From VXRJ01 sp965246995 (GTDB lineage: Bacteria; Acidobacteriota; Vicinamibacteria; Vicinamibacterales; UBA8438), in contig OZ252008.1 in NCBI GenBank assembly GCA_965246995.1, forward strand, positions 744,001-808,000: a stretch of DNA of 64,000 nt, in the 5' to 3' direction. The translations under genes were made by a program, and so were the position numbers. Under the pieces are notes generated by a model, which saw nothing but the letters and a program-made list of their open reading frames with translations, was not told where the DNA came from and did not search any database. Of the stretch, positions 9,445-17,494 are shown piece after piece (positions within the stretch are counted from its first letter, which is position 1; each line of letters begins with the position of its first letter).

Positions 9445-11146
9445 CCCGGATAATTCAGGAAGGGTCCGATTACGGTAGAAAAAAGAGCCTCCGCGTGGTA
9501 TAAATGGCTTGTTCACAGACATTTACCCACCACGAAGGCCCTTACGTGACGACCAATACGATACCACAGACTGTCCTCTTTCCGGATCTCTTCGACAAGC
9601 CCCTCGTCGCGACGTTCGACCGCCAGCACGCGAGTTCCGATGGCGGCGCCGTCCTGCTCAAGGCGGCGGAGCGCGTGTATGGGTTGGTGGCGGGTTTCGC
9701 CCGGTGTCTGGTGGACCGACGGGAGCCCGGGAAGATCCGGCACACGCTGGCGGAGTTGCTCGGACAGCGGATCTTCGGCATTGCCTGCGGTCATCCCGAT
9801 GGCAACGACGCCAACCATCTCGCCGACGACCCGATCCACAAGCTGCTGCTCGGGCGGGACCCGGTCGCCGGCGAGGCGTTGGCCTCGCAGCCGACGATCT
9901 CTCGGTTCGAGAACGGTGTCGGCCGGTCCGCCCTCTACGAGCTGGCGCGCGAGCTGGCGATGCGGGTCATCGAGCGGCATCAGCGCCGGCTGGACGGGCG
10001 GGCGCGGCGGATCACGATCGACCTGGATCCGACCGACGACGCGACGCACGGCGCCCAGCAGCTCACCTTCTTCAACGGGCACTACGATCGCTGGTGCTAC
10101 CTGCCGTTGCTGGCGTTTCTGACCTTCGACAAGGAACGCGAACAGTATCTGTGCGCGGCGGTGCTGCGGCCCGGCAATGTGCCGGCCACCCGCGGGACCG
10201 TGGGCGTGTTGTGCCGGCTGCTGCCCCTGCTGCGGCAGGCCTTTCCCCAGGCGCGGTTTCTCGTCCGGCTCGACGGGGGCTTTGCGACACCGGAGATCTT
10301 CGACTTCCTGGATGCCGAGCCGCGGCTCGACTACGTGGTGGCCATGGCCAGGAACGCCGTGTTGCAGCGCCACGCCGAGCCCGCCCTGCTCGTGGCGCAG
10401 GCCCAGAGCGCGGCCAGCGGCCAGACCGCGCAGGTCTACGCCGACACCCGTTATCGGGCCCGCACGTGGGACCGCGACCGCCGCGTCGTGATCAAGGCCG
10501 AGGTCGTCCGGCTCGGCGACCGCGCCCCGCGCGACAACCCGCGCTTCGTCGTGACCAATCTGCGCCAGACGCCGCGCTTCCTCTATGAACGGATCTACTG
10601 CGCCCGCGGCGACATCGAAAATCGGATCAAGGAGCTGCTCGATGGCCTGCAGATCGACCGCACGAGCTGCTGTCGCTTCTGGGCCAATCAACTGCGCGTG
10701 CTGCTCACCGCCGCCGCCTACGTGCTGATGCAAGAACTCCGGCTGCGCGCGGCGCGCACCGCCTGTGCCCGCGCCCAAGTGACGTGGCTGCGCGACCGGC
10801 TCCTCAAATTGGGGGCGCACGTCGTCGGCTCGGTCCGCCGCGTGGTCCTGCACCTGCCGACCGCCACACCGGACCTCCACGCCTGGCGGCACATCGCGCT
10901 GGCACTCGGCGCCCGCCCCGGATAGACCCCAGACAGCGCCCGTCAGCCGCGCATACACGCAGCCCAACGGCGAACCGAGCCCGCCCATGGCGAAGCCGTC
11001 CCTGGACGGCCCCATACCCAGGCCTTCCGCACCGGCAATCAGTCTCTATCCCGCCGGCGCTCGACGAAAACGACGCCCGGCGGGCCGTGTGCGCGACGAT
11101 CACACCGTCCGAGGGGCCATCTTGGAGCCTTCAGGAATAGTCCGGG
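9445..11146 (+). mobile_element. IS1380-type insertion sequence (copy 1)
   Basis: 1702-bp element. The left end is CCCGGATAATTCAGGAAG (from 9445) and the right end, read inward, is CCCGGACTATTCCTGAAG (ending at 11146): imperfect terminal repeats that start CCCGGA. CTAG flanks both sides (9441-9444 and 11147-11150). It carries one intact transposase. Bases 10926-11146 are the non-coding right end of the element. It differs in sequence from the IS1380-type element after ftsZ. Confidence 0.82.
9504..10925 (+). CDS. IS1380-family DDE transposase
   Basis: 473 aa, uninterrupted. N-terminal block FDRQHASSDGGAVLLKAAER; candidate DDE residues in ITIDLDPTDDATHGAQQ (Asp), LVRLDGGFATPEIFD (Asp) and YCARGDIENRIKELLDG (Glu). 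ATG 9504 gives MACSQTF; a GTG at 9546 (VTTNTIPQTVLFP) fits the usual family N-terminus equally well. The C-terminal 70 residues match the IS1380 pattern LRVLLTAAAYVLMQEL. Confidence 0.9.
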   Translation: MACSQTFTHHEGPYVTTNTIPQTVLFPDLFDKPLVATFDRQHASSDGGAVLLKAAERVYGLVAGFARCLVDRREPGKIRHTLAELLGQRIFGIACGHPDGNDANHLADDPIHKLLLGRDPVAGEALASQPTISRFENGVGRSALYELARELAMRVIERHQRRLDGRARRITIDLDPTDDATHGAQQLTFFNGHYDRWCYLPLLAFLTFDKEREQYLCAAVLRPGNVPATRGTVGVLCRLLPLLRQAFPQARFLVRLDGGFATPEIFDFLDAEPRLDYVVAMARNAVLQRHAEPALLVAQAQSAASGQTAQVYADTRYRARTWDRDRRVVIKAEVVRLGDRAPRDNPRFVVTNLRQTPRFLYERIYCARGDIENRIKELLDGLQIDRTSCCRFWANQLRVLLTAAAYVLMQELRLRAARTACARAQVTWLRDRLLKLGAHVVGSVRRVVLHLPTATPDLHAWRHIALALGARPG

Positions 11147-11150
11147 CTAG

Positions 11151-11234
11151 CAGGCTGTGGCAGAACGGCCCCGAGGGGTTTCACCACGGCGGAGGCGGGT
11201 GCGGCAAACTCGTCCCTGCTCACCTTGCGGATCG
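11151..11234. other. 84-bp non-coding spacer with a terminal-repeat-like 15-mer
   Basis: This lies between the right CTAG of the IS1380-type element and the 3' end of the beta-barrel pseudogene. No gene is visible. Positions 11175-11189 read GGGGTTTCACCACGG, identical to the inner part of the right end of the palindromic CTAG elements, but the following bases (CGGAGG) do not continue the terminal repeat. It may be a relic of such an element. Confidence 0.35.
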
Positions 11235-12151
11235 TCACCGAGAATGCGCGCCGCGTGTCCACCTGATCCGCAGTGCACTGGCATATCGCAGCCCGCCCAG
11301 GCCGACGCTGGCTTCCCGATGGGGCCTTCTTGTCGATCTGAATTCGTCCACCGAGTCCGCTCGGTCTTCCACGAAGCCGACGCGCGAGGTGATGGGGCGG
11401 TCTTCAATCTCAAACACGGCGAGCGTGCCGTCCTGCTTCGTGGATATGCGGAAATCGCGTCCTTCCAGAGGACTGATGCCGTATCCGTCGAGGCCGCCGA
11501 TGTTGGCGTGCACGCCCTGGATCCCGAAGACGAGCCCTATCCGATCGGTCAGGCCGACATCGAGAGACAGGCCCCCCTGGAAACCGACATCGTATCCACG
11601 CACGCCCCTCTCAAACATCAGACTCCCAACGTCAACTTCGGCATACGAGTGCCACTGAAGACGCGTGATGTAGAGCCCGCCGCCGCCGTCCAGCAGGAAG
11701 CTGAGCCGCCGGCTGAGCGGGAAGGAGTACTGGATTCCCAGACGCAACGGCACTGCGCGCAGTTGGAGGCTGGCGGACGAGCGACCCGAACGGACCGTGT
11801 TCAGGGGCGTTTCGAACAGCAGCCGGCCGTCGCCGGAGCTTTCCAGCCACCCGCCGCCGCCGACGAGACTGAACCTCGGCGTCAGCGGAACGACAACGTC
11901 CACGCCGTATTCCGGAGCAACTCTGGCGCATCGTCTTCCTGCAGCGGGACAAGCTCCCCAGACAGTCTGTACACGGTCCACTGTGAGTTGTTCGCCGCGG
12001 CTTCGTTGACGTCGCCGCCCCAAAGCTGACGCCAGCCGCCCTGCACGCGGATGCTCATGCCGGGCCTGTCGGCGGCCGGGTCATCCTGGGCGGCCGGCAG
12101 GGTGGGCAACAGCGTAAGGGCGACGAGCAGGAGGGGCATTCTGGATGCCAT
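11235..12151 (-). pseudogene. Outer-membrane beta-barrel protein, frameshifted
   Basis: The N-terminal frame starts at ATG 12151 with a signal peptide (MASRMPLLLVALTLLPTLPA) and continues through GGWRQLWGGDVNEAA to LVPLQEDDAPELL, then runs out near 11882. The barrel continues in another frame from PEYGVDVVVPLTPRFSLVGG to LGGLRYASALRIRW with a stop at 11235. A small indel near 11905-11935 explains this. The order of blocks matches the neighbouring paralogue at 12261: GGDVN, GVDVLV, QYSFPL, GGVGLY, DRFGLVFG. The alternating hydrophobic strands fit an outer-membrane porin-like or surface protein. The two genes diverge from a shared 109-bp upstream region. Confidence 0.8.
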
Positions 12152-12260
12152 ACAGGTCGCCTTCCCGAACCGCGCCTGGCACATGGCTGGACGCGATTGC
12201 GTCCATTGTATTCGGCCCGATACTCTACCCGCGGTCCCACGTAGCAAAGCGAGGTTCTCC

Positions 12261-13383
12261 ATGAAGCACGTGCCCGTGCTTGCTCTGATTCTGCTGTTCC
12301 TGTCGTCGACTGCTACCGCCCAAAGCGCCGACAAGACGGGCCGACCTGGTGACGCGACAACCATGCGTGGTCTCCAGGAAACGGCCACCGCAACCTCGCC
12401 GAGTCGCGACTGGGATCGCGTGAGCGTCAGGCTTTCGGGCGGGCTCCGCTGGCTCCGCGGAGGCGATGTCAACGATGGCGTAGAGGCCTGGGCTCAGGTG
12501 TTCGAATCATCACTCGGCAACGAAGTAGTAGGCCTGCAACCGAGCGTCGGTGGCGATGTGGCCGCCTTGCGGCGGGGTGCCTACTTCGGCGTCGACGTCC
12601 TCGTTCACTTGACTTCTCGAGTCGCAATCGTGGCCGGGGTGGGACGGGTCGAGAGTTCGAGTGCCGGCACGATAGAGCGCGCGGTGGTCTATGAGGGGCT
12701 TAGTGAGCATGTCCGCAATTCGACCAGCCTTGGCGCTCGTGCGATCCCGATACGAGTCGGCGCCCAGTACAGCTTTCCTCTCGGACGCCGGGTAAGTCTT
12801 GGGGTAGAAGGGGGCGTCGGCCTCTACTTCACTGACCTCGAGTGGTCACACGCACTAGGAGCCCGTGGTGAAACCCCCGCTACATTCGAGCGGCGATGCA
12901 TCCCGCCTGAACGGCGTTGCTCCTCGGTCTCATACGGGCCAATATGCTCCCTCGTCGCGCCTTGTCAGTCGGGCGCCTCACCGCTCTCGGTGCGACGCGG
13001 GGTTTCACCACGGGCTCCTAGACGTGCGCAACCGGATCAGCAAGTGGGACAGTGAAACCCGCGGCCAGGACCTCGGCCTTCACGGTGGCGTGTGGGTCGA
13101 TGTCGGAATCTCTGACCGATTCGGTCTGGTCTTCGGCGCGGAAGGAGCATACGCCAACGTCTCTGGACTCAGCGGATTTCGCGAGGGGACGTTCAGCTAT
13201 CGATCGCCGGTTCGGGACGACGGCACGCTGAGGCTAACGAAGATAACGAGGGACACTGATCTTCTCATCGTCGGGAACGGTTCCTGGTTGGACGACCGGT
13301 ACGGGCCGATCACGCCGGGAAGGGATGCGAACCTCGGTCTCAGTGGGGTGCGCCTCTCCGTTGGGCTCCGAATCGGCCTGTAG
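12261..13383 (+). pseudogene. Outer-membrane beta-barrel protein interrupted by a palindromic element
   Basis: ATG 12261 has GAGG about 6 nt upstream and encodes a signal peptide (MKHVPVLALILLFLSSTATA). The barrel runs through GGLRWLRGGDVNDG, YFGVDVLVHLTSR, GAQYSFPLGRRVSLG and YFTDLEWSHAL. It is then cut at 12855 by the palindromic element and resumes after 13021 with DVRNRISKWDSETRGQ and on to SVGLRIGL with stop TAG 13381-13383. Removing the element plus one CTAG joins GCA-CTA-GAC-GTG perfectly in frame, so the gene was intact before insertion. It is a divergent paralogue of the gene at 11235-12151. Confidence 0.88.
12859..13017 (+). repeat. Palindromic CTAG element, copy A (159 bp)
   Basis: Perfect 17-bp terminal inverted repeats GAGCCCGTGGTGAAACC / GGTTTCACCACGGGCTC, with CTAG on both sides (12855-12858, 13018-13021). 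Its first 69 bp are identical to copies B and C. The arms are imperfectly complementary over the whole length, so the element can fold as one long hairpin. It carries one extra base near its centre relative to copy B, which breaks the internal small frame. It encodes no transposase and behaves like a miniature inverted-repeat element. Confidence 0.85.
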
Positions 13384-13499
13384 GTTGAGGGCGGGGCACT
13401 GCATTTGGTGGTCCGACCCGTTCCGATCGTCAGGGCCGGAGCCGCTGCCTCAGGTCCCCCGTCCCGGTGATCCCGCCGGCTCAGATCGCACATCCTCCG

Positions 13500-13528
13500 T
13501 TGACATCGCGGCGGGCGTGACCTACGAT
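13500..13528 (+). promoter_or_regulatory. Promoter of the dcw cluster
   Basis: TTGACA (13500-13505) is separated by exactly 17 bp from TACGAT (13523-13528), a good housekeeping-sigma promoter about 90 nt before the mraZ start. The predicted transcript start falls at about 13535, inside the TGGA repeats. The preceding stretch 13384-13499 shows no gene. Confidence 0.65.
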
Positions 13529-13533
13529 ACCGG

Positions 13534-13557
13534 TGGAGTCTAGTGGATTATTTTGGA
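13534..13557 (+). promoter_or_regulatory. Candidate MraZ operator: three TGGA repeats at 10-bp period
   Basis: TGGA occurs at 13534, 13544 and 13554, exactly one helical turn apart, directly downstream of the -10 box and upstream of mraZ. Known MraZ boxes are direct repeats of TGGGN with a 10-bp period in front of mraZ, so this is probably the autoregulatory site with TGGA in place of TGGG. The assignment rests on position and periodicity. Confidence 0.55.
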
Positions 13558-13617
13558 CCTAAATAGCTATCTGAGGCCGAGCGCGGCGGGACCGGGGAGA
13601 GACGTGGAGACACTCAC

Positions 13618-14058
13618 GTGCTGAGGGGAAGCACCTCCGCGCGGATCGACGACAAGGGGCGGCTGAAGGTGCCGGCCGCCTTTCGGGCGGCGGTCACCGC
13701 CCAGTATGGCGATGCCCTGTATGTCACCAGCCTCACCGGACAGTCGGTCCTGATCTACCCGATGCCGGTCTGGACCGCGCTCGAGGAACGGCTGCGGGAA
13801 GTGCCGGCGACACTGCCCGCACGCCAGCGCTACATCGACCGGGTCAGTTTCTACGGCCAGGAGGCCGCATTCGATCAGCAGGGGCGCGTGTCGATCCATG
13901 GCCATCTGCGCGAAGCGGCGGAAATGGCGGGGGAGACGCGGGTCTTCGGACAGCTCGATCACCTAGAGGTGTGGAACCAGGCGCGGTTCGAGAAGAAGTT
14001 GAAGCAGGAGCCGCTGACCGACGACGACTTGAGCGCTTTGGCCGATCTCGGAATCTGA
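13618..14058 (+). CDS. mraZ: Division/cell-wall cluster transcriptional regulator MraZ
   Basis: 146 aa with two AbrB-like halves. The first has SARIDDKGRLKVPAAFR (residues about 6-22), the second has FDQQGRVSIHGHLREAA (residues about 85-101); both carry the DxxGR(L/V) DNA-binding signature. MraZ represses its own operon by binding direct repeats upstream. Start GTG 13618 has GTGGAG about 9 nt upstream. It is first in the dcw cluster, 28 nt before rsmH. Confidence 0.95.
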   Translation: MLRGSTSARIDDKGRLKVPAAFRAAVTAQYGDALYVTSLTGQSVLIYPMPVWTALEERLREVPATLPARQRYIDRVSFYGQEAAFDQQGRVSIHGHLREAAEMAGETRVFGQLDHLEVWNQARFEKKLKQEPLTDDDLSALADLGI

Positions 14059-14086
14059 CGGCGGAAGGGGGACGGGCGGAACGACG

Positions 14087-15022
14087 ATGGCTGGCACGAA
14101 GCGGACGCCATGCGATGCGCCGATGCCGCACGCCCCGGTCATGACGGCCGAGCTGGTCACGCTGCTCGAACCGTCGCGTGGCGGTTTGTTCGTTGACTGC
14201 ACGGTTGGCGCCGGCGGCCACGCGCGCGCCTTGCTCGATGCGGGTGCAGGCCGCCTGTTGGGTATCGACCGCGACGGCGAGGCGCTGCCGATCGCACGCG
14301 AGACCCTTCGTCCGTTCGGCGACTGCGTCGAGTTGGTGCAAGCCGACTTCCGAACATTCGATGCCGCTCTCGATGCGCGCGGCATCAAGGCAATCGACGG
14401 TGGTGCGCTCGCCGATCTGGGGGTCTCGTCGATGCAGCTCGACGGGTCCCGCGGCTTCAGTTTCCGGCGCGACGAGCCGCTCGACATGCGGATGGATCGT
14501 ACCACCGGACCGACGGCGGCGGAACTGCTGCGTGATGTCCCGGAATCGGAGCTCGCGGACGTCATCTATCAGTACGGCGAGGATCGCCACGCGCGCCGGA
14601 TCGCCCGCAGTCTCGTCGCCCGTCGCGAGCGGGAGCCCATCGCCTCGACCGGCCAACTGGCCGATGCGGTCCTTCGCGCAGTCAGGCGGCCGGGGCGCTG
14701 GCGCATCCATCCCGCCACGCGTACGTTCCAGGCTATCCGGATCTGGGTGAACCGTGAGCTCGAGGGTCTCGACACCTGGCTTGAGTCGCTCTGCCGCCGC
14801 CTCGAGGCAGGCGCGCGCGTGGTGGTGATCACGTTTCATTCGCTCGAAGATCGAATCGTCAAGCAAACGTTTCGGCGACTCGAACGTGAGGGCTTCAGCG
14901 GTACCCCCGCTGCGGCCGTCCGCGTCCTGACCCGGCGTCCGCTTCGTCCGTCCGACGCCGAGCGTTCTCGCAATCCGCGCGCACGCAGCGCGAAGTTGCG
15001 AGCTGCGGAGAGGGCCGCATGA
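14087..15022 (+). CDS. rsmH: 16S rRNA (cytosine1402-N4)-methyltransferase RsmH (MraW)
   Basis: 311 aa. SAM-dependent methylation of C1402 in the 16S rRNA decoding centre. The N-terminal PHAPVMTAELVTLL is typical, the SAM-binding motif is FVDCTVGAGGHARALLD (residues about 36-52), and the family blocks ADLGVSSMQLD, RGFSFRRDEPLDMRMD and ITFHSLEDRIVKQTF are all present. ATG 14087 adds about 15 residues before the conserved start; ATG 14123 (MPHAPVMTAE) is an alternative. The stop overlaps the ftsL start by 4 nt. Confidence 0.95.
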   Translation: MAGTKRTPCDAPMPHAPVMTAELVTLLEPSRGGLFVDCTVGAGGHARALLDAGAGRLLGIDRDGEALPIARETLRPFGDCVELVQADFRTFDAALDARGIKAIDGGALADLGVSSMQLDGSRGFSFRRDEPLDMRMDRTTGPTAAELLRDVPESELADVIYQYGEDRHARRIARSLVARREREPIASTGQLADAVLRAVRRPGRWRIHPATRTFQAIRIWVNRELEGLDTWLESLCRRLEAGARVVVITFHSLEDRIVKQTFRRLEREGFSGTPAAAVRVLTRRPLRPSDAERSRNPRARSAKLRAAERAA

Positions 15023-15414
15023 AGCAGGAAGACTTCCTGAAGGACCTCTACATGCAGGAGATCCGGAACAACCGGATCCACCGGGAGGTAGATACGGAGC
15101 GCCAGCGGGAATTGCAGCGGCTGTTGCTGGTAGTGGTTCCGCTCGTGCTCCTGTTGCTGGTCACCGGTTGGCAGCACTTCGAATTGCTGCGGCACGGCTA
15201 CGACGTGGAGCGGTTGCGGCAGGAGCAGACGCGGGAAGTCGAGACCAACCGGCATCTCCGCCTGGAAATCGAGACACTGCGGGCTCCGTCGCGGATTGAG
15301 CGGATTGCAAAAGAGCAATTGCACCTGGTGGCTCCAGCGCCGGACGAAGCGATCGTGATCGAGCGGCGGGGCGATCGGGCCGCGGCGGAGGTTGCGCATG
15401 CGCAAGCAAACTGA
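15019..15414 (+). CDS. ftsL: Cell division protein FtsL-like
   Basis: 131-aa bitopic protein: a charged cytoplasmic N-terminus, one membrane segment (LLLVVVPLVLLLLVTGW, residues about 35-51), then a heptad-like coiled coil (residues about 58-95) with VERLRQEQTREVETN and the end motif RIERIAKEQLHLVAP typical of FtsL/FtsB. FtsL joins FtsB and FtsQ and activates FtsWI at the septum. Assignment rests on fold and on position between rsmH and ftsI. Both ends overlap the neighbouring genes. Confidence 0.85.
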   Translation: MKQEDFLKDLYMQEIRNNRIHREVDTERQRELQRLLLVVVPLVLLLLVTGWQHFELLRHGYDVERLRQEQTREVETNRHLRLEIETLRAPSRIERIAKEQLHLVAPAPDEAIVIERRGDRAAAEVAHAQAN

Positions 15415-17494
15415 CCGCCGCAGCAACTGGTTCGACCGTGTCACGCGGCGCGGCAACGACCACGCCACGGCGCCCAAGCAGCACGACTGGCGCCGGTTGC
15501 TGCGCCGGCGCGTGTTGGTGGCCGGTTGCGGCTTTGCAATCTGGTGCGTCGGCATCGAGGCCCGTTTGGTCCACTTGCAGGTCGTCGAGCGGGACTTCCT
15601 CGAAGAGCGGGCGCGCAATCAGCATCAGCGCGTGATCGAGCTTCACCCGAAGCGGGGGGAGATCGTCGACCGGCACGGGCGCGTGCTCGCCTACAGCGTC
15701 GACGCGGACACGATCTATGCCGTCCCGGCCGAGGTGGAGAATCCGGGGGCTACCGCGGCCAGGCTCTGCAGCGCGCTGGACGACTGCACGCTCGAGCTGC
15801 GTGACACGATCGCCGAGCGGCTGGGCCGCCGCAACGCGTTCGCCTACGTCAAGCGCCGGGCGACGCCCGACGAGGCGCGCCGCGTTGCTGAACTGGACCT
15901 GAACGGCATCGGCTTTCTGACCGAGAACCGCCGCTACTACCCGAACGGCGCCCTCGGCGCCCACCTCCTCGGCTATGTCGGCGTCGACAACCAGGGACTC
16001 AGTGGAATCGAGTCGACGTACGACAGCGAAATCAACGGCGACAACGGTCAGGTTCTGGTGCAGACCGACGCGCGCCGACGCGCCTTCAGCCGTATTGAAC
16101 GTCCCCCCACCGTCGGCGCCACGATCGAGCTGACAATCGACGCGCAGCTCCAGCACATCGTGGAGCGTGAACTGCGTGCCGGCATCGAGACCTACAACGC
16201 GGATGCCGGTGCCGTCGTGATGCTCGACCCGCGCAACGGCGACATCCTCGCGCTCGCAAGCGAGCCGACGTTCAACCCGAACGCCTTTTCGGATGCGACC
16301 CCGGACCAGCGGCGCAACCGCGGCGTGCAGGACCTCTATGAACCGGGCTCCACGTTCAAGGTCGTGACCGCCTCCGCGGCGGTCGAGGAACGGGTCGTCG
16401 ACCTCGACGAGATATTCGACGTGAGTGCCGGCTCCATCGTGGTCGGCGGCGACCGGATCCCGGACTTCAGGACCCACGGCCCGTTGACCTTCGTTGATGT
16501 CATCGTCAAGTCGAGCAACGTCGGGGCGATTGAGGTGGGATTGCGGCTCGGGCCGGAGCGGCTCAGCCGTTACGTCCGCCGGTTCGGGTTCGGGCAGGCG
16601 CTTTCGGCCGATTTCCCGTCGGAGAGTCCGGGCCTGGTCTGGGCGCCCGAGACGCTTACCAGGCGCGCCATCGCCTCGATCGCCATGGGCTACCAGATCG
16701 CGGTGACGCCGCTCCAGGTGGCGGCAGCGGTCGGCGCGGTGGCGAACGGCGGCGACCTGATCGCGCCGCGCCTGGTGCGTGCGGTCATACGGCCCGATGG
16801 TCGTGAGGAGCGCGAGCGCCGTGTGATCCGCCGGGCGATCTCGAGAGAGACCGCGGCCGAGCTGGCCAAGATCATGCAGCAGGTGGTCGAGCGCGGCACG
16901 GCGCGTAACGCGCGGGTGCCCGGCTACACGATCGCTGGCAAGACCGGGACGACGGAGAAGTTGATTGACGGCGCGTACTCGGACTACGACCACAACGCAT
17001 CGTTCGTCGGCTTCGCGCCGGTAGAGGATCCGCGCTTCGTGATGCTGGTGATGATCGACACCCCCCGCTCCGCCGTGATCAACGGCGTGCGGCAGCGCGT
17101 GTACACCGGCGGCGCGGTGGCGGCGCCGATATTCAAGCGGATTGCTTCCGAGGTGTTTCGGCGCCTCGACGTGCCGGCGACCGGCGACGGCGCGCCGCCG
17201 GTTGTGGTGGCGGATGCAGCAACCGTGAACCGCGACCACGCCAACCCCGCGTTGGCCGGTACGCCCCGGCCCGCCGCGACTGGCCGCTGGATGCCGGACT
17301 TGCGCGGACTGAGTGCGCGCGCGGTGGCAAACTCCCTCGCCCGGCTCGGGCTGCGGGCGCGTTTAGTTGGCGATGGCGTCGTCGCAGGACACGATCCTGC
17401 GGCCGGCGCGTCCATTGAGGCGGGCGGCGACGCCATTGTTTGGCTCGATCGTCAAGCGGCGCTCCCGTTGGATTCGCCGCTCGTGGAACCGTGA
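15398..17494 (+). CDS. ftsI: Septal peptidoglycan transpeptidase FtsI (class B PBP) with C-terminal PASTA domain
   Basis: 698 aa; ATG 15398 has GGAGG 6 nt upstream (an in-frame TTG at 15392 is less likely). A membrane anchor (residues about 35-55) is followed by the dimerisation domain, then the transpeptidase domain with GSTFK (active Ser, residue about 319), SSN (about 371) and KTGTTEK (about 514). Residues about 630-690 (MPDLRGLSARAVANSLARLG) form a PASTA domain, a peptidoglycan- or beta-lactam-binding module seen in some FtsI/SpoVD proteins. It crosslinks septal wall as the partner of FtsW. It overlaps ftsL by 17 nt and murE by 1 nt. Confidence 0.95.
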   Translation: MRKQTDRRSNWFDRVTRRGNDHATAPKQHDWRRLLRRRVLVAGCGFAIWCVGIEARLVHLQVVERDFLEERARNQHQRVIELHPKRGEIVDRHGRVLAYSVDADTIYAVPAEVENPGATAARLCSALDDCTLELRDTIAERLGRRNAFAYVKRRATPDEARRVAELDLNGIGFLTENRRYYPNGALGAHLLGYVGVDNQGLSGIESTYDSEINGDNGQVLVQTDARRRAFSRIERPPTVGATIELTIDAQLQHIVERELRAGIETYNADAGAVVMLDPRNGDILALASEPTFNPNAFSDATPDQRRNRGVQDLYEPGSTFKVVTASAAVEERVVDLDEIFDVSAGSIVVGGDRIPDFRTHGPLTFVDVIVKSSNVGAIEVGLRLGPERLSRYVRRFGFGQALSADFPSESPGLVWAPETLTRRAIASIAMGYQIAVTPLQVAAAVGAVANGGDLIAPRLVRAVIRPDGREERERRVIRRAISRETAAELAKIMQQVVERGTARNARVPGYTIAGKTGTTEKLIDGAYSDYDHNASFVGFAPVEDPRFVMLVMIDTPRSAVINGVRQRVYTGGAVAAPIFKRIASEVFRRLDVPATGDGAPPVVVADAATVNRDHANPALAGTPRPAATGRWMPDLRGLSARAVANSLARLGLRARLVGDGVVAGHDPAAGASIEAGGDAIVWLDRQAALPLDSPLVEP

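Noticed and set aside
12051..12260. N-terminal extension of the plus-strand beta-barrel frame
   Set aside because: ATG 12261 has a ribosome-binding site and begins a normal signal peptide; the extension is antisense to the neighbouring gene start.
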